Below, in pieces: positions 31,260-44,424 of a stretch of DNA of 64,000 nt. Positions within the stretch are counted from its first letter, which is position 1. The number at the start of each line of letters is the position of its first letter. The notes beneath the pieces are model-generated. The model saw nothing but the letters and a program-made list of their open reading frames with translations. It had not been told where the DNA came from and made no database searches. Origin of the DNA: Kappaphycus alvarezii (taxonomy: Eukaryota > Rhodophyta > Florideophyceae > Gigartinales > Solieriaceae); the NCBI GenBank assembly GCA_002205965.3, contig NADL03000775.1:1-64000 (forward strand), in the 5' to 3' direction. Both the position numbers and the translations under genes were made by a program.

Positions 31260-33650
31260 AATCAGCTCGACAAACAAGTATCCACAAATGTCAGCAGGCA
31301 GCGTAGCAGAGTGTATGATCGTGGAATGGTGCCCGTGATGCGCTGTTTCGTCGGATTGCGACGCGGGTTGCAAAGCAGCGCTGCAGAGCACGGCGGCATG
31401 CACAGGGTTTCATTTTCTTCCACATCTTCTCCCCGCTTGGCGTCCAGCAATATCTGGATGCTAATAGCGACTTCTGGTTCCCTCCTATCTGCCCTCTGCC
31501 ATTGCTTCCCCCTCGTAGATGTCGTTAACAGCGCGCAGTAAAGTTTTAGTAAATGAGTAGGATGCTGCCAATACAGAACAATCCTTCCCGAATGATTTCC
31601 CTGGCGTATAACGCAAACCGTAGCCGAAACCAAATCGTACCGCGGGTGATCAGCTTTGGTCCCACTTAACGGACTGTATAAGTAAGATATAAACGCGGCC
31701 CATTTGCGGGTCTTATTGAAGGCCATAACATGTTCCACTACCACGTTATCTCCTACGGCGAAATTCTTCTCCTTCTTTGTGCTCTTCCTAGGTTACATAG
31801 ACTTAGCGGGCGCAACAGCGCGCACCTCTGACTGGCAAAATAACTTCAGTGGCTTGTGTTGAGGGAATGCATCGTTGAAGAGTGCCACTGCGTCACTTGC
31901 TAACATCCTCGGGTTGGTACCAGACATTACACGGAACGGAGAAGGTTCTGGGCCACGATCGAGACGAAGGTAACAGAAAAGAACTTTTGGAAATACCTCC
32001 GCTTAGTCTCCTCCATTTTCCATTAATGACTCCTTAATATCATGTTTAATTGTCCCAACCATCCTCTCCACCCTGCCATTTGGCCATCGGGCCGAAAGCA
32101 AGTACGCCTTTCCAGCTTAAGCTCATACTAGGCATGAAATAATGCAAAAGAGCGGTCATGAAAGCAATTGCATTGTCTGAAACAACCCTTCTCGACGATC
32201 CGAACGAAACAATTATCACCTGGTGGATGAATCGTACAACGGTACTTGGTGCTTAATCTTTTGTTGCACTTGCAATCGGCAATCCTTTCAGATCTGCCAC
32301 GGTGATCAGTTCGAATCCTTTGCCGGTTTTGGACTATTCGAATGGGCCAACAAATTCAATAGAAAAAGTCCCGAATAATCCTGTGAATTTTGCTGGCAGG
32401 CTCGTGTGGTATGTCAGAAGCCTCTTCGCATGTTGACAACCGTCGCATGAACTAAAATAATCCATCACGTCGCGACAGACTTCGAGCAACCAGATGTGAT
32501 CCCTTACGAACTTTCTTGTCGATACCAAGTCCCAATATCCTATGTCTTCATAGAACGCAGCCAGAAGTTCCACATTCGCACGCTGCCTGGAAGGCGGCAA
32601 GACTCGAAGGCCATCCATTTCCCCACGTAACAAGGTATCGTTCCACACCATGAACCTCTTTTCACTTCACATTATACCGAATATCCTCTTCTTATCTTTC
32701 TTTTGAACCTGATTACCATTCAAGAACTTCGCTACGTTTAGCAGTTGTGGCTCCAAATCGGATAGCTAAGGATCTACCCATTGAACGGTGGAAACGAACC
32801 CCTCCGTCAAATTTTCATCTCCCTTCTTATTAACTTCTATTGTGGACCGATGAGAGAGGTAATGGCCGCTCTTTTCTAAGACTCAGGGTGGTATCTAACC
32901 CCGAAGTTGTGCTCGACCATCAGATCCAACTATCGTTCCAACCCTCCATAAATATATTTCTCCATAAACTCGGTTTGAAACGCCTGGTGATAGGTGAAAA
33001 AACAAATGGTTTCTCGGAGAGTAGGTAGGCCCCGAACTTATTTAAAGCAAACACTACACTGAGTGCTTCACTTTAGCTGATGGAGGACCAGCGCAATTGC
33101 TCGGTCATTGTGCAGGACGTGATTTGAACCGGGTGCCCTTTTCCATTCTCCTTCTTCTGAAGCAGCACAACTCCCAACCCCACTGATGACGCGTCCGTTT
33201 CCACAACGAATGGGGACTTAAATTCATTAAAGGCAAGAACCGGCGGCGTTGTTAGCTTCTTGAGATTATCGAAAGCCTCCTGAATATCTTCTGTCTATTT
33301 CGAAGACTCCCTCACGGACATGGCAGCATGTAACACTGCCGGAGTTTCTGTGCAATTCCTTATAACAGGCGCTAGTATCCATCTGGACCGAGAAAAACTC
33401 CTGAGTTCAGTTATATTCTTCGGAACAGGAGCCTCCAATATGTCCCTGGTTTTATCTGCATCCATTTTCATCCCAGAGGCTTTGACAAAGTGGCTGAACA
33501 GCTTCACTTCCGGGTAAGCGAAGCCGCTTTTGGTCACCATGATCTTCCGTTTTTGCTTCTGAATCCTTTCAAAGACTTCCTTTCCATGGTGGAAGTGTTC
33601 GTCCAAGTCTTTTAAGAATACGGCCAAGACATTGACGTGCAAAAGACGTG
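31260..33650 (-). pseudogene. Ty3/gypsy pol remnant: RT end, RNase H, integrase
   Basis: On the minus strand the reading enters just at the RT active site, where HVNVLAVFLKDLDEHFHHG (~33640) stands for the family's YIDD..; the catalytic aspartates are lost. Then come VFERIQKQKRKIM, the GMKMDADKTRDILEAPVPKN block, and RNase H with VVETDASSVGLGVVLLQKKE (~33200). The integrase H2C2 zinc finger is at 32600-32430 (LAAFYEDIGYWD ... SCDGCQHAKR), followed by IEFVGPFE and catalytic-core fragments with VSDNAIAFM (~32180). Many stops and frame changes interrupt it. It is truncated 5' of the RT active site. No LTR was identified at either end. Confidence 0.8.
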
Positions 33651-34013
33651 TAATTATGCATTACCGTGCTTTCCTATCTTTGCATACGACAATAGAAAAA
33701 TGATATTCATTTCAGATTCTGCACTGAGATAAATATTATTCTACTTATGTTCTTCTTGGAATAGATGCAAAGTTAAAAAAAGATACGCTGTGGACCTTCG
33801 CTGACGCGCGTGATACGATTGATTCACTCAAATTAAGGGCTTGTCCTGGCTTGATTCATTCGTACTCTATCGCAATTGACATTTACTGACCAATGAGAGG
33901 AAATTTGGGGTGTCTTTAATCCATGAAAAATGAATTCGTCTGTCCCTTAAGGATGTCATGATATGGGTACAAAAGCTTACAATGGAAAGGATTGGCGGGA
34001 AGCCGTCAAAACG

Positions 34014-34440
34014 CTAGAAAACAGGCTGAAGGCCAGCCAACAGGCATGCAGCATTGGACATCGCTGCCGCTGCGGCATGAAGTTGTGTAAAGAGTTGTTT
34101 GGCCTTTGCGTAGGTGTCCCTTGCCCTCGTGGCGAAGTTGCCTGAGACATCGGTTAGCAACTCGTGAGCGTCCGGGTTACATCCTCCGAGGGTAGAGATG
34201 AGGACGTTTATCAGCCTAATTCTGGCAGAAGACGCGATGAAGCACTCGCATTTTCTTTGTTTCGCCATTTTTGCTGCGATGAGCGGGTTGAACGGGTTGA
34301 AAGCCCTTACTCTCTTGTTCCAGGGGGCTAGGGGGCTGAAGAAGGTGACATTGGAGAAGTCTGTTCCACCAGTGCGTCCCAGTGCACGAATATCAAATAG
34401 GGTCAACAGGACCAATGTGCTTTATGAAGTTGTCAACTTC
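34014..34440 (-). mobile_element. LINE family 2, 3'-end fragment
   Basis: A minus-strand reading of ~134 codons corresponds to the last part of family 2 ORF2. It starts with FDIRALGRTGGTDFSNVTFF (the region of the PD...D nuclease; the first aspartate is IR-shifted), then LAPWNKRVRAFNPFNPL, LINVLISTLGGCNPDAHELL, and AAMSNAACLLAGLQPVF with a TAG at 34014. Open throughout, so relatively young or short-lived decay. Truncated 5'. Confidence 0.85.
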
Positions 34441-34910
34441 ACTACATACAGTCGGGGAAAGCATCCTCTGTCCGAACTCCGGAATTTCAAGACAAGTGTC
34501 TTGGCATTTGTTCTCCAGTACACCGCGGTTATGCTGAATCACCAAAAACAGCGAACATACCCCAACACCGGACCTCCAGACGAGGCTCTTACCTAATCCG
34601 CCACTCTAGAATCCATCAAATAAGGGTTCTATGTTTTCTCTGTAAACTTGTTCGCAATTCAATTGGAGCAATTCATGTAAGCACTGGCAAAGCTCTAATT
34701 TCTGGTAGTACTTGCCATCAATGTAGCCTTTATCGCACGTCAGAACTCTCTGTCTTCGAGCTCCGTTCAATACTGCACAAATTTACCATGGCCCACATCA
34801 CCTGGCCCGAGAGTCTGTAAATTCCAAAGAAATTCGTCGTTTAGTATTTATTACAAGACTGTCGCTGTAATAAATCTGTAATTAAGGTAATTTAATTACT
34901 CTGCTGCCGG

Positions 34911-36313
34911 TCAAGACAGAATGTTATAAAGGCGAGTCAATGGAGTCTCAAAATCATAAACATCCATAAGAACATCATCGATGTTGTTGATATCAAAGCA
35001 ATAACCTTCATCGACTGGCGTGATGTCAGTTGTTCTATTCCCCGCGGCAGGAGCGCAACTGACCCTATTGCTAGAGTCGATTTCCTCTTCGCAGTTTTCA
35101 TTCCAACTGTTATTGCCATATAAACAATTCTTTCGATAGAATCCTTGTGCTGAATCCCTAGAATACAACCTGAAATGCTTCTCATCTAGTTTCCATTGAA
35201 AATCAAACCACTCTGAATACTTATCTTTCCATCCGAAATTCGATTTAGATACTTCCAGTGTACCAGTGACCGAACTTGGAAAGACCTCTCTGCACCAGCA
35301 GAACTTACCATCATAGAAAATACTCGGTCAGCCAAACCTGGAAGGTTATTGCACCTCTTAAATCCAACAATTTGCCACCAGATATGTGGGTGGAATAAGT
35401 TGTACATTGGATCAAATCGCTCGCTGTCCTCGACCCATATGGGTAGTGATCTGTGCAAACTTGAACGAGATTTACTTTCCATACCGACGTGGTCACAATC
35501 AACCCCTAACGCTTACATATCCCTACATATTAAGGATGTTTTTGGCATTAAAAATCCAACAGTTTCAAATCCTTGCCTAGGAGTCATTGGATCTAGCAGA
35601 ATAGCCAAAAATTAAACGATGCAGTAAATTCTTTGAGATATCTCTTGCAGATTCTTCTTCAGAATCCCAGACTCATCATGGTTTAAAAACCACAACAGGC
35701 TTTGCAAAAGCCAATAAAAGCAAACGGCACATAACAAATAGGGCAAAAATCAGACCCCAACAAAGCGATCAAAGCAGTGAAAATTCGAATAAAGGGGCAG
35801 TAGTGCAGAGTGTTCTCCAGAAGTACCCACTGGTTGCGATAATATGAACCCGATGAGCCTTATGTCGCTCATTGCGCACATTTAATGTGATTCATCTGTA
35901 CAATTCATCTTCTCATCTATCGTAACGCCTGTTATAGTCTTTCTATTTTCTAAAACTGAAACAAAAATTTCAGAACAACCATTACACCGCGTCGGCGAAA
36001 ACGTTTTCACTGATCTTGGGACAGGATTATCAGCAAGAAGACGGAGATTAAGCTCATTCTGAGCGATATTTGTAAGACGAAAATTGTTAGCAATTATTGA
36101 AACAGATTTAAACAAACTGTTGATACTCCCAAACTTTAGAATGTCCTTGACTACTAACGAGAGTGCATTGCAGGAGAATCCGTAACTGTAAACAACATGG
36201 TTGGATTCACCAGCTTCTTCGCCAGTGGATAGTCGGAGAATATTAATCATAACATTTAGTGAATCAGATTCGAATCCATAGGCCTTTCTGAATTTTGCCG
36301 TATCCCGAAACAA
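34911..36313 (-). pseudogene. hAT-superfamily transposase remnant (second hAT copy)
   Basis: Minus strand. The segment 36313-35882 reads YGFSCNALSLVVKDILKFGS and, further on, FSPTRCNGCSEIFVSVLENR, matching the hAT block with ..CxAH.LNL..KD and P.TRW. The C-terminal dimerisation part follows at 35500-35200: WWQIVGFKRCNNLPGLADRV, then FSMMVSSAGAERSFQVRSLVH, the conserved SSA.ER.FS box, then a tail to 34911. A non-coding gap and frame changes separate the parts. The upstream catalytic aspartate region is not recognised. Confidence 0.75.
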
Positions 36314-39159
36314 TTCTTAATGGTCTTTCCTAAAAATCGATCCCTATTCGCCGAAGACTCCCTTTCTCCCCTCAACCGAAACGATGGACAGTGTTAAGGA
36401 ATCGGCCCGCCAATCAAGCAATTAAATACTGACCTACTGCTGATATCAGAAAATACGTCAACAGTAACACAAAATGCAGGTAGACTGTGCAGATGATTCT
36501 TCCAATTTTGAAAGCATTCTATGTGCAGTTGGGAGAAGAATACTGTCGATATCATTTCTCGGTTTGGAGGGCGGTAGATTTCTCCGAAGACAGTTTCCTA
36601 AATTGGAATCCAGTTGTCTACTTGACATGCAGTGAATGGCATTCCATAACAGAGCAAAGCCCTCGAGAATCCCAGGTCAATTGCATTTCCTTGTACTGGC
36701 GACAATGCGCGGACATAGAGCTGCAATGTATTTTTGGGAGTAGAGTGGGGCACGCAATTTGTATATCTCTGATGGGATCCCTATGGATGATGAGGAGCGA
36801 ATCGAAAACTTATTTGATGAGATAAAGATTCTGTATCCATCTTGAAATTTGCATCGCAAAGAACCGCACTCAGAAAAATGATCTGGAACCCCCGTTTTAT
36901 TTGTTTACTGTACGATGTTGTAACAATTAAAGGTTGCTCTGAATTGTTTCCTGTTTTCGTGGCGATCTATATAGGGCTAAATATAAAAAGCTGTCGTTTT
37001 ACGCTTTTGAATAGGTCGCGTTTGCTACAAAATGTTGAAGCTTCCTTCCATTGGATTTGTGAGGCATATAGTGGTAGATGGTGGGGCACTAGATAAAATT
37101 TGGAGGGCTGGTGGAATCGGGTTGGAAGATTCTTTGTGTAAGGGATATGGATAAATGGATTTTCATGCGACCATTGTATTAGTTTTATTTTTCTGTCGTC
37201 TTGCAGATTCCGTAGGAAGCCCATCCAGATTTAAACTTTGCGGGTCTGTGGTCGCAACCTCATTGATTTATGAAATAGTTCTGCCGAGCATTGTAGATTT
37301 ATTCACAATAGGAGTTCGAATTTTAAAGTTTGACACTGCGAACATTTTAATGAACGTTTAAACGGTTATTTTTTATTGGGCTTTTAAGATACGAGACGGA
37401 TTTTAATTTTATCTCCATGTTACTCTTTACCAGAGTAGTACCACTATGATAAGTCTGCCTGGTTGAGAACTCTAGTGATATCGGTTAATACTCCGTTCTA
37501 CTGATCCAAGCAGCTTGATCTCTGTCTCAGTCGATTCCCATTGACGAGTCATTCTCGTGAACGAGAAACAGAACCGGAGTCCTGTCGTCAGATGAGATAG
37601 GTTCTATCGTCATGAACGTTGAAAATCAACCACTGCCAGTGACAAGAATCATTGAATTGAATTTTTTGTTCTCTTCACGCTGTGCAGTGACTGCTGAATG
37701 AATCAACTGAGGCTTTTCAAGTTGCTTTTGTGATTTCTGTAGTAAACCAAAGAACGCCGGCGATCGGCGTTTGTGTCTCCGGCACGAACTCGACGACAGA
37801 GCTGTTTGTGTATGATCCTTTGTTCTCCCTTTGTTATTCTCTTTTTTGTAGTGCTTCTCTCAGTCCCTTGCGGGTGCAGTAGGTGAGGCCTATTATGATG
37901 TAAACATGCACAACCCTGCAAAAAACACAATAGATGCACAAAGTCGAAAAAACAAGGAAATCATGCAAAAGTCTAGGGTAACACATGCGAGGGTCAAGGA
38001 AGCTCACGCACCCTTTGAGTGGAAGCGCATGGTTGGATCATGTAGTATACTTGATCTCCATGGCGCCCACTGATTGTATGTCCACGTCGTCAGTGTGAGA
38101 CGAACTGTCTCGCTTCTGTGCACGCTACAGAGCCCTTGCAGTACATTTCTCAGGTATTGAAGTGAAAATTACAACAGGAACCTTATAATACATGTACCGT
38201 AAATTACAAGGATTATTACGACTTACAGTGGCAATAATTTACAAATGACATCTTCACCTTAGATATCCTTTGCTGGTCTAAATAACTTTACCGGGATGGA
38301 AAATATTTGGGACCTGAGAATGTAAATAGACCTGTTGACGGTCCGGTCACGGTCCAGTATGATTAAAAGAAGGCCTCTACTGGGCTTAACTGCATAAATT
38401 TCAGAAAAATTGAGACTATACATCCTGTTTTTCATACAGCAGCGGACCGGACTGAGTTCAGCGAACATTGCAAGGACCAAGCTGTACAACTCGTTTACTA
38501 CGAAAAACCGGACGTTAGGGTTCGAAGTTCGAAGGATAAACTGGACCGAACCATGGTCCCCTTAATGCAGAACCGAACCGCACTATGCAGTACGTGTAAC
38601 ATTTCATGACATTTGTAATACTGTATGGGGGTATGCAAACTTTGCAAACTTGCACACAACCGTACAGTGATCGTTAATTCACACTATTCCTGTTTCCCAC
38701 TTGCTGGGGGACATTTTCACGAAGTCTTGAGCATCTACTCCCATCTGGTTGTCCGCTTCCCACTTCTTGCACTCTCTATAGATCCCCATTATGTCTGCCA
38801 CCAGACTACTTATTCTAATCTCCCTCACCAAGACCCCGCCGTTAGTTTTCTCGGCACGGCGGGTTACAGCAACACCACTCTAGTTGATACTGTTTTTTGT
38901 TACGGACGTTCCCCCCACTCCTCCTTTATTCCAGTTTTCCTCTTCTGTTTCACCTCACGAAACATTTCCCTTGTATGTTCTAAACCAAAATACTGCATTC
39001 CGTTCTCTTTCGTATTTCCCTAGCTTGTTTCTTCATCATAATATTTTAACACGAAGCTCTCCCAGCTGATTAACTAACCATAAGTGCACATAAACAGACC
39101 ATGTCGAGTAAATTTGCAATGTCCCGTTCAGCTCTCGTTCCCACAACCGATTCACGTCT
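36314..39159. other. AT-rich, no genes supported; GGTCC/GGACC-containing patch at 38320-38580
   Basis: Several short open frames without motifs. At 37543-37567 there is a small hairpin (TTCTCGTGAACGAGAA). At 38336-38357 and 38446-38580 occur short GGTCCG, CGGACC and GAACCG motifs like those at 43675-43800, perhaps remnants of one repeat family. Pyrimidine-rich sequence fills 38700-39060. Confidence 0.3.
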
Positions 39160-40080
39160 GTCTACCTTCTAACATCATTCCAACTCCATATTTTACCGTT
39201 TCGATAGTCCCCATTCCCTTCCGTGCTACAATTCATGCCAAAAACCCCCACTGTCCTGCAAACTCCCAACGTGGCCCTCGGATTCATTTTTTCTGCAGTA
39301 ATTAAGCCTTTTTCTTTTGCCCAAAGTATGTTCTTCACTATGTTTTCATTTTTTAATTTAACAGTTTTATTCGCAGCCATTATGTGATGATTTCCTCCTT
39401 CACTAGCGCCTTCATTCCGTATTCGCGTTTATTTACCGCTTCCTGGTATTCAGTTTTGAATTCGGCCAACGTCTGATTCACTGTTTCGCCAACGTTTTTA
39501 CATCCCGTCCTAGAGTTCAATATCCTTCTCTCCAAGTGTTATATCTTTATTACATGCAGCGAGGCACGTGGGTCTGCAAGTTCCAAATCGAATCCATATA
39601 AATGGGGTGGCATATACGATTTATGCCTCTATCTTCTTATCTTTTGGCTCTTCGGGCAAGAGTACTTCATCTGAGACGTTTGATTCGTTTTTAAGTTACT
39701 TATCCCATTCAAGTACTCAGTAAGCATTAAAAACCGCACAGCGCGATTTATCTCAGCAAAGCATTGATAATTTTCTTTCTGCAGTTGTGCTACTATTTCA
39801 ACGCTTTCTTTTGCTAGTATCGGATTCTATTTGGCGCATGATGTTAGAATAAAGGTCCGGATATTCTCTAAACTCAAGAAAGAGTTCTGCCGTGACCGTT
39901 TGACTATTATGAAACTTTAAAAACAACGGCAGCTTTGAGAAAACTGCGTATCACCATAAAAACTTTTCGACATGGTGACCGATAAACCTTCATTTTTCTC
40001 CACAACCCCTGCCAATATATCGCAGTACTTTTCCAAATACTCTTTATCCTGCCACAAAGGCTGGAATTTCAACAAAAAAA
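39160..40080 (-). pseudogene. Decayed coiled-coil-rich coding region, unidentified
   Basis: Minus strand. From 40080 down, coding-like segments follow one another with a few stops and frame changes: LWQDKEYLEKYCDILAGVVE, LEFREYPDLYSNIMRQIES, ESVEIVAQLQKENYQCFAEI, LMLTEYLNGISNLKTNQTSQ, ETVNQTLAEFKTEYQEAVNK, then KNENIVKNILWAKEKGLITA. Composition is charged and helical, unlike random AT-rich translation. No family is recognised. It lies directly downstream of the hAT element at 40512-42360 on the same strand, so it could be a passenger gene of a transposon or the ruin of a host gene. Confidence 0.4.
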
Positions 40081-40511
40081 GCACAATTTATCTCCTAAAA
40101 CGCAAAACGTGGATCCTTAACTAGGGCAGTATATACTTGGGATTTAGATACCATATAAAAGAGCTGCAATGCCTGAATCGATGTACGTTAAAAGAAATAC
40201 TAGTCAACTGACTTCATCTACTAGACTCTCGTGAGCAACACATTTTTAATCCTCTTCGTAAGGCAGACGCGACTTTGGATCCTTCCTTATGGGCAATTGC
40301 ACAATTATGATTTCTAGAGGATTCTGTGTTGAGCATGAATCTTGATTTAATACCCCCTCTGCACTCCGCAGGTGATAGGGTGGGATTGATACTGATCAGG
40401 GTCTATATGAGATGATCAATGTGGGAGTTGAGGTGTTAATATTCAAGGGAGGAAACACTTATTTAATGAAACATAGCAAATCAACTACAAGATCCCTATG
40501 GATTACTCAAA

Positions 40512-42360
40512 TCAAATCAAAAAGCGATACCACGATCGAAGTAAAATGTATTTAGTGATAGATTCGTCCAAAAAGCTGCCCCTCCTTGCAGAAACTATAA
40601 TACTTCCAGCTTCTGAAAGTATAGATTCACTAGTCACTGACGTTGCCCGAACTGCCAATATTTCCACTGAAAGCTCAGAAATTTTGGAAAGCTTTTCCAT
40701 TAGTTTGCCACCACTGCAGAACATCGATATGACGGTCTCCAGTTGCAGTTGCGGACAAAAATCGTGCAGTCTCATCTAAATGACCGCCAATTGGCCCTCG
40801 CTATTATTCCAGAACTAGACTCATCAGGGACTTGAATGGACGGATACTAGAAACCGGACTTTCAGCAGGCTGTCCTACTTCAGAGCCAGAAGCAAGATTC
40901 CCCTCACTATTTTTGCTGCTCTGCTGCACAACATGCTGCCTAAACATATAATCGTTCTCTAAGAAATCATTTCAAATCGCGGGTCTAGGATCTTCGCCAG
41001 GTTCGCGACCCTTGAGAGAACACTGGGCCTGTATTATTCTAATTTTGCGAGCATGATGCTTGCAATGGGTTGCAACATGTTACCGGTCCTTCCTATAAAT
41101 GACTCACACCTCTAAACTAACAAAAGAAAAACCATAACACTTAAACTCAACGTAAAGTAGCACTGCCCAGAAGATGCCTCCGTTACTGTGGCTATTGTTG
41201 TTAGGGATTCGCATATGGTGTACGCGCGACCCCAATCGCATTCAGGTACAGCTGATGTATTTGAATCAGAAACAAGGTACGTAACTGCATTCAGAACATT
41301 TCGTACCTTATGCGCAGCTCTTATCATTGTAAATATGAAGAACATCTAGTGTCGCAGTCCGGGGAGGAAAGGGGATTTTTTTAGTCCATGCGCAGTACAT
41401 ACTCTTTCAAAGATGTCCCGTCGTTTGGGTGAAGCTCTTATTGACTAAATTGCACTTCTTATGGTAGCTATTTTCGAGTAAACTTCCTTAAGGCAGTCCT
41501 TAGCAGCAAGGTTAACAACATTGGACAGGCAACTTACGTGTTGCACATCATTGATTATTTGCTCCTGTGTGATTCGAAGGCTTCTCTCCAGTATGGTCAT
41601 TTCAGCAACCACATCACTAGCGTTATCGGTTGTGACGGCTGATATTTTTTTGCGTAGCCCCCACTTGTCGATAAATTCTTCTACACAGGTAGCAAAAGCT
41701 TCAGCGGTGTGGGACGTGTTAAATCTAACAAACCAAAAGACAAAGCTTTTTAAAGTCCAGTTAAAGTTTATAAAATGTCCAGCAACACAAGTAACCCTTC
41801 ATGACAACGTAAATCGAAGCGTCAGCAGTTAGAGCAACTTTTGTTTTTGAATTTTTCAAGGCGTTTTGAACGTGCACTATCATTTCTGCTTTCTCCTGAA
41901 TAACATGACGTTGAATAGTGGCTCGGGAAAGCACTTGTACATCGGGATCGAGATAAGAGATCATTTCTTTGAACGTCTTCGTTTCCAGAAACGAAAACGG
42001 TTGCGTGCTTGAGATTATCCACTTAAAGGGTTTCTTAGTGAATCGAAAGTTCTTTTTCTTTTGATGCGTTTGATTTGTCTTGATGATACTTCCTAAGGAG
42101 TCCAGTTTGGTTTGATAAGTGGAACAAATATACTCATGCTTTTTCGCAAGCCCCATCAGCGTGCTTGTTAGGCTATTGATACTGAATGTTTTCGTAGAAC
42201 ATAGCACACTTTTTATCACGACAACTCCACATTCAGATCGTTTCGTGTAGTAATCCCAAGCATCACTTGTAGGTTTGCTTTTTTTCCGTGCCGGGGCAAC
42301 CCGTGAGTCGGAAGTACTTTGAGAGGGTTGAGGAAGAGTGGTGGTTGATTCGCTTGACAT
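40512..42360 (-). pseudogene. hAT-superfamily transposase, broken
   Basis: The N-terminal ~200 codons (42360-41761) are open from an ATG: a Ser/Thr-rich leader, SDAWDYYTKRSECGVVVIKS (a degenerate BED-finger region), then FKWIISSTQPFSFLETKTFK and SRATIQRHVIQEKAE and KTKVALTADAS, the first catalytic aspartate region of hAT transposases. The middle is full of stops. The C-terminus (~40740-40512) has VLQWWQTNGKAFQ, a frame change, then KISELSVEILAVRATSVTSE and SILSEAGSIIVSARRG, the dimerisation box. The family is DNA cut-and-paste with 8-bp target duplications; terminal repeats were not found. Confidence 0.83.
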
Positions 42361-42599
42361 GTTGGAGGTCAGGTTCTTAAAATGTGGCTTGGATTAATAA
42401 AAAAGGAGAAATGGGTAACAAGGGTTTCTCAATGGAGATTAGGTTGACTAGTGGAGAAGGGGGAAGCTGAATGTATAGTTGATTATGGCGCCATAAGTAG
42501 GAGGAGCTGGGAATTATTTATTTAGACCATTACTGTGATTGTACGTGTCGCAGTCCCCGGTAGATATTGAACGCATTAAACTTCTCTCTGTAAAAAGTG

Positions 42600-42725
42600 T
42601 AAATGGGGGTTAATTTACTGTGGTAGATATGTGGGTTGGTATCCAGTAAATTTGTACCGGAGCGTAGATATCGTTTCATTGTCAAGCCAATTGCGAAACC
42701 GTACAATGCGTCGAAAGCTGTGGAT
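42600..42725 (+). repeat. Dispersed repeat R1, copy 1 (abuts a LINE family 2 3' end)
   Basis: About 105-125 bp including AATTTACTGTGGTAGATATG, GTAAATTTGTACCGGAGCGT and AGATATCGTTTCATTGTCAA. Inverted copies are at 43858-43920 and 49008-49110. The LINE family 2 fragment begins immediately to the right. Nature unknown: SINE, MITE or LTR fragment. Confidence 0.75.
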
Positions 42726-43400
42726 GGCACTCCAATCTACCAGAAGGTGGAAGGGAGGCCAGCCAGCAAACAAGCGGCATTGGAGGTTACTGTCAAAGCG
42801 GAGTGCCGCTGTAAAAGAATGGCTCTAACCTTCGAAAACCGTTCCATTGCGCGGGTGGCAACGGTTCTCGCGAGTTCCTTGACGACGGAGAACGCCGCCG
42901 GATGCCAACCTTCTAGCGTTGAGATGGGAACAGGAACCAGCTTGTTTCTCCCAGGCAGCTCAGCAAGGAACCCTTGGTATTTCCGCTGCTTCTCTGCGTG
43001 AGCTGCGTTGAGGCTTGTGAGTGGGTTGAAAGCCCTGGCTCTTGCGTGGGAGGGAGCGAGCGGGTTGACAAAGGTTACGTCGAAGTAATCCGTGCCACCG
43101 GCGGCTCCCATCGCCCTGATATCCGGCCTCGTCCTGTTTTGGTGGTGTAGACGAGGTTCGATGAATGGACGTCGGGCGGCTCTTGCAAGGTCGTTCCCAG
43201 TAAAGTCACCTGGTTGTTATGGCGAGTAATCCGCTCGCAGTCAAAGCGACAATGTAGCAAGTGGTCCCGTAGATATCCAGCATTTCATGGCATCCTGCTT
43301 TGGGGCAAGGGGTACCTGGGGCGAATAAGGGGGTTTGGCAAAAGTACTGGAACCACACGGAAAAGTCTTTGCTCTTGATGTGCGTCCTCAATCTGTAAAA
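42726..43400 (-). mobile_element. LINE family 2, 3'-end fragment
   Basis: Minus-strand reading: KSKDFSVWFQYFCQTPLFAP (~43370), CPKAGCHEMLDIYG then a frame change, LLHCRFDCERITRHNNQ (zinc finger), GAAGGTDYFDVTFVNPLAPS (~43110, the second nuclease aspartate), ending TSNAACLLAGLPSTFW and a TAG at 42737. The order and motifs match the copies at 11472-13915 and 14021-15574. Truncated 5' near 43400; its 3' end adjoins repeat R1. Confidence 0.85.
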
Positions 43401-44424
43401 TGACCCGAGTTTACCAGCGATGTAAGTTGGGGACTGAGGAGCTCGATGAAATTTCTTGCACCAATGAAGTGCAGATTTCTGTCGCGCTACCTCATCTCTG
43501 CCCCGGAGTGTACTGTATTCTCGGAAGTCCAGGTTGATGGGTTCACAGGAGTGCAGGTACGTTGCCTCATGGGAACCTTACAGGCTACTGAGGTCCGGAT
43601 CGGATTTTTAAGTGCTGAGGACCGCACCGTTATTGATCTGAGTACCGATGGAACCGATTAGTCTACTACGAGCATGGGACCGGACCTATCTTCCGTCTCG
43701 ATGCTTTACACTTACACCGAACCAACTGCGCATGATTTGGCGAAAGACCACACCAAATCGTATCGGACCGTGGTCCGGACTGACGGTCCCCGGGCCGTGA
43801 ACAGGTCTAAAATGTAAAGTACAAAGGTACAGGGTTACGGTGGACTGGGTGACAGCTTTCGACGCATTGTACGGTTTCACAACTGGCTTGACAATGATAC
43901 GATATCTACGCTCCGGTGAAGGGTCAATGCGCTTGCTTGTCCACACAAATATTCGACTCCAGTGCTTTTTGTCTCAACTGGTAGGATTATCCCGATTCCA
44001 ACCAATGTGAACGTCTGTTGCCCAAGGCCCGCACGATGAAACCACCACACATCTCTCTGTCAGCTACAGCACAAACTTCATTGTGAATGTTAGAAAACAG
44101 CAGATAGGATCTCAAAATATGGCGGTGGTACCAGAATAGCAGTGTCAACGGACCCAGGTCAAGATCATTTGGGGCATCTCCATTGCGTACCCTGTATGTT
44201 ATCATCTTTACTTCATGGTTTACAAGCCATGTATGAAAGAGCTTGCCGTGAAGTTGCATGACAACACATCCTCCCGGCTGGTACTTGTCTCTACGTCCCT
44301 TGCTATATCTAAGTCATCACATGGGTCAAAGCTAGATTAGGATCTCATTCAAGAAGTCCTGTACGTTCTAAAACAGTTATATAGGACGGTTAATTCAAAT
44401 ATTATTCAGATGGGAGCCAACCTT
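43401..44424. other. Non-coding; palindromic GGTCC-rich patch at 43770-43800
   Basis: 43770-43800 contains GGACCGTGGTCC and CGGTCCCCGGGCCG, both self-complementary. A minus-strand frame of 90 codons (44259-43987, WYHRHILRSYLLFSNIHNEV) has no recognised family. Otherwise empty apart from repeat R1 copy 2. Confidence 0.35.
43858..43920 (-). repeat. Dispersed repeat R1, copy 2 (partial, inverted)
   Basis: GACGCATTGTACGGTTTCAC, then AACTGGCTTGACAATGATACG and ATATCTACGCTCCGGT form the reverse complement of 42655-42710 with few mismatches. It lies ~1.1 kb from copy 1, on the other side of a LINE fragment. Confidence 0.75.

Noticed and set aside
26639..33650. One complete gypsy element from the gag-like to the pol region
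   Set aside because: The gag/protease part is on the plus strand and the pol part on the minus strand, so they cannot be one uninverted element, and no LTR pair was found.
37543..37567. Small hairpin as a transcription terminator
   Set aside because: No gene ends nearby, and such hairpins do not act this way for eukaryotic Pol II.
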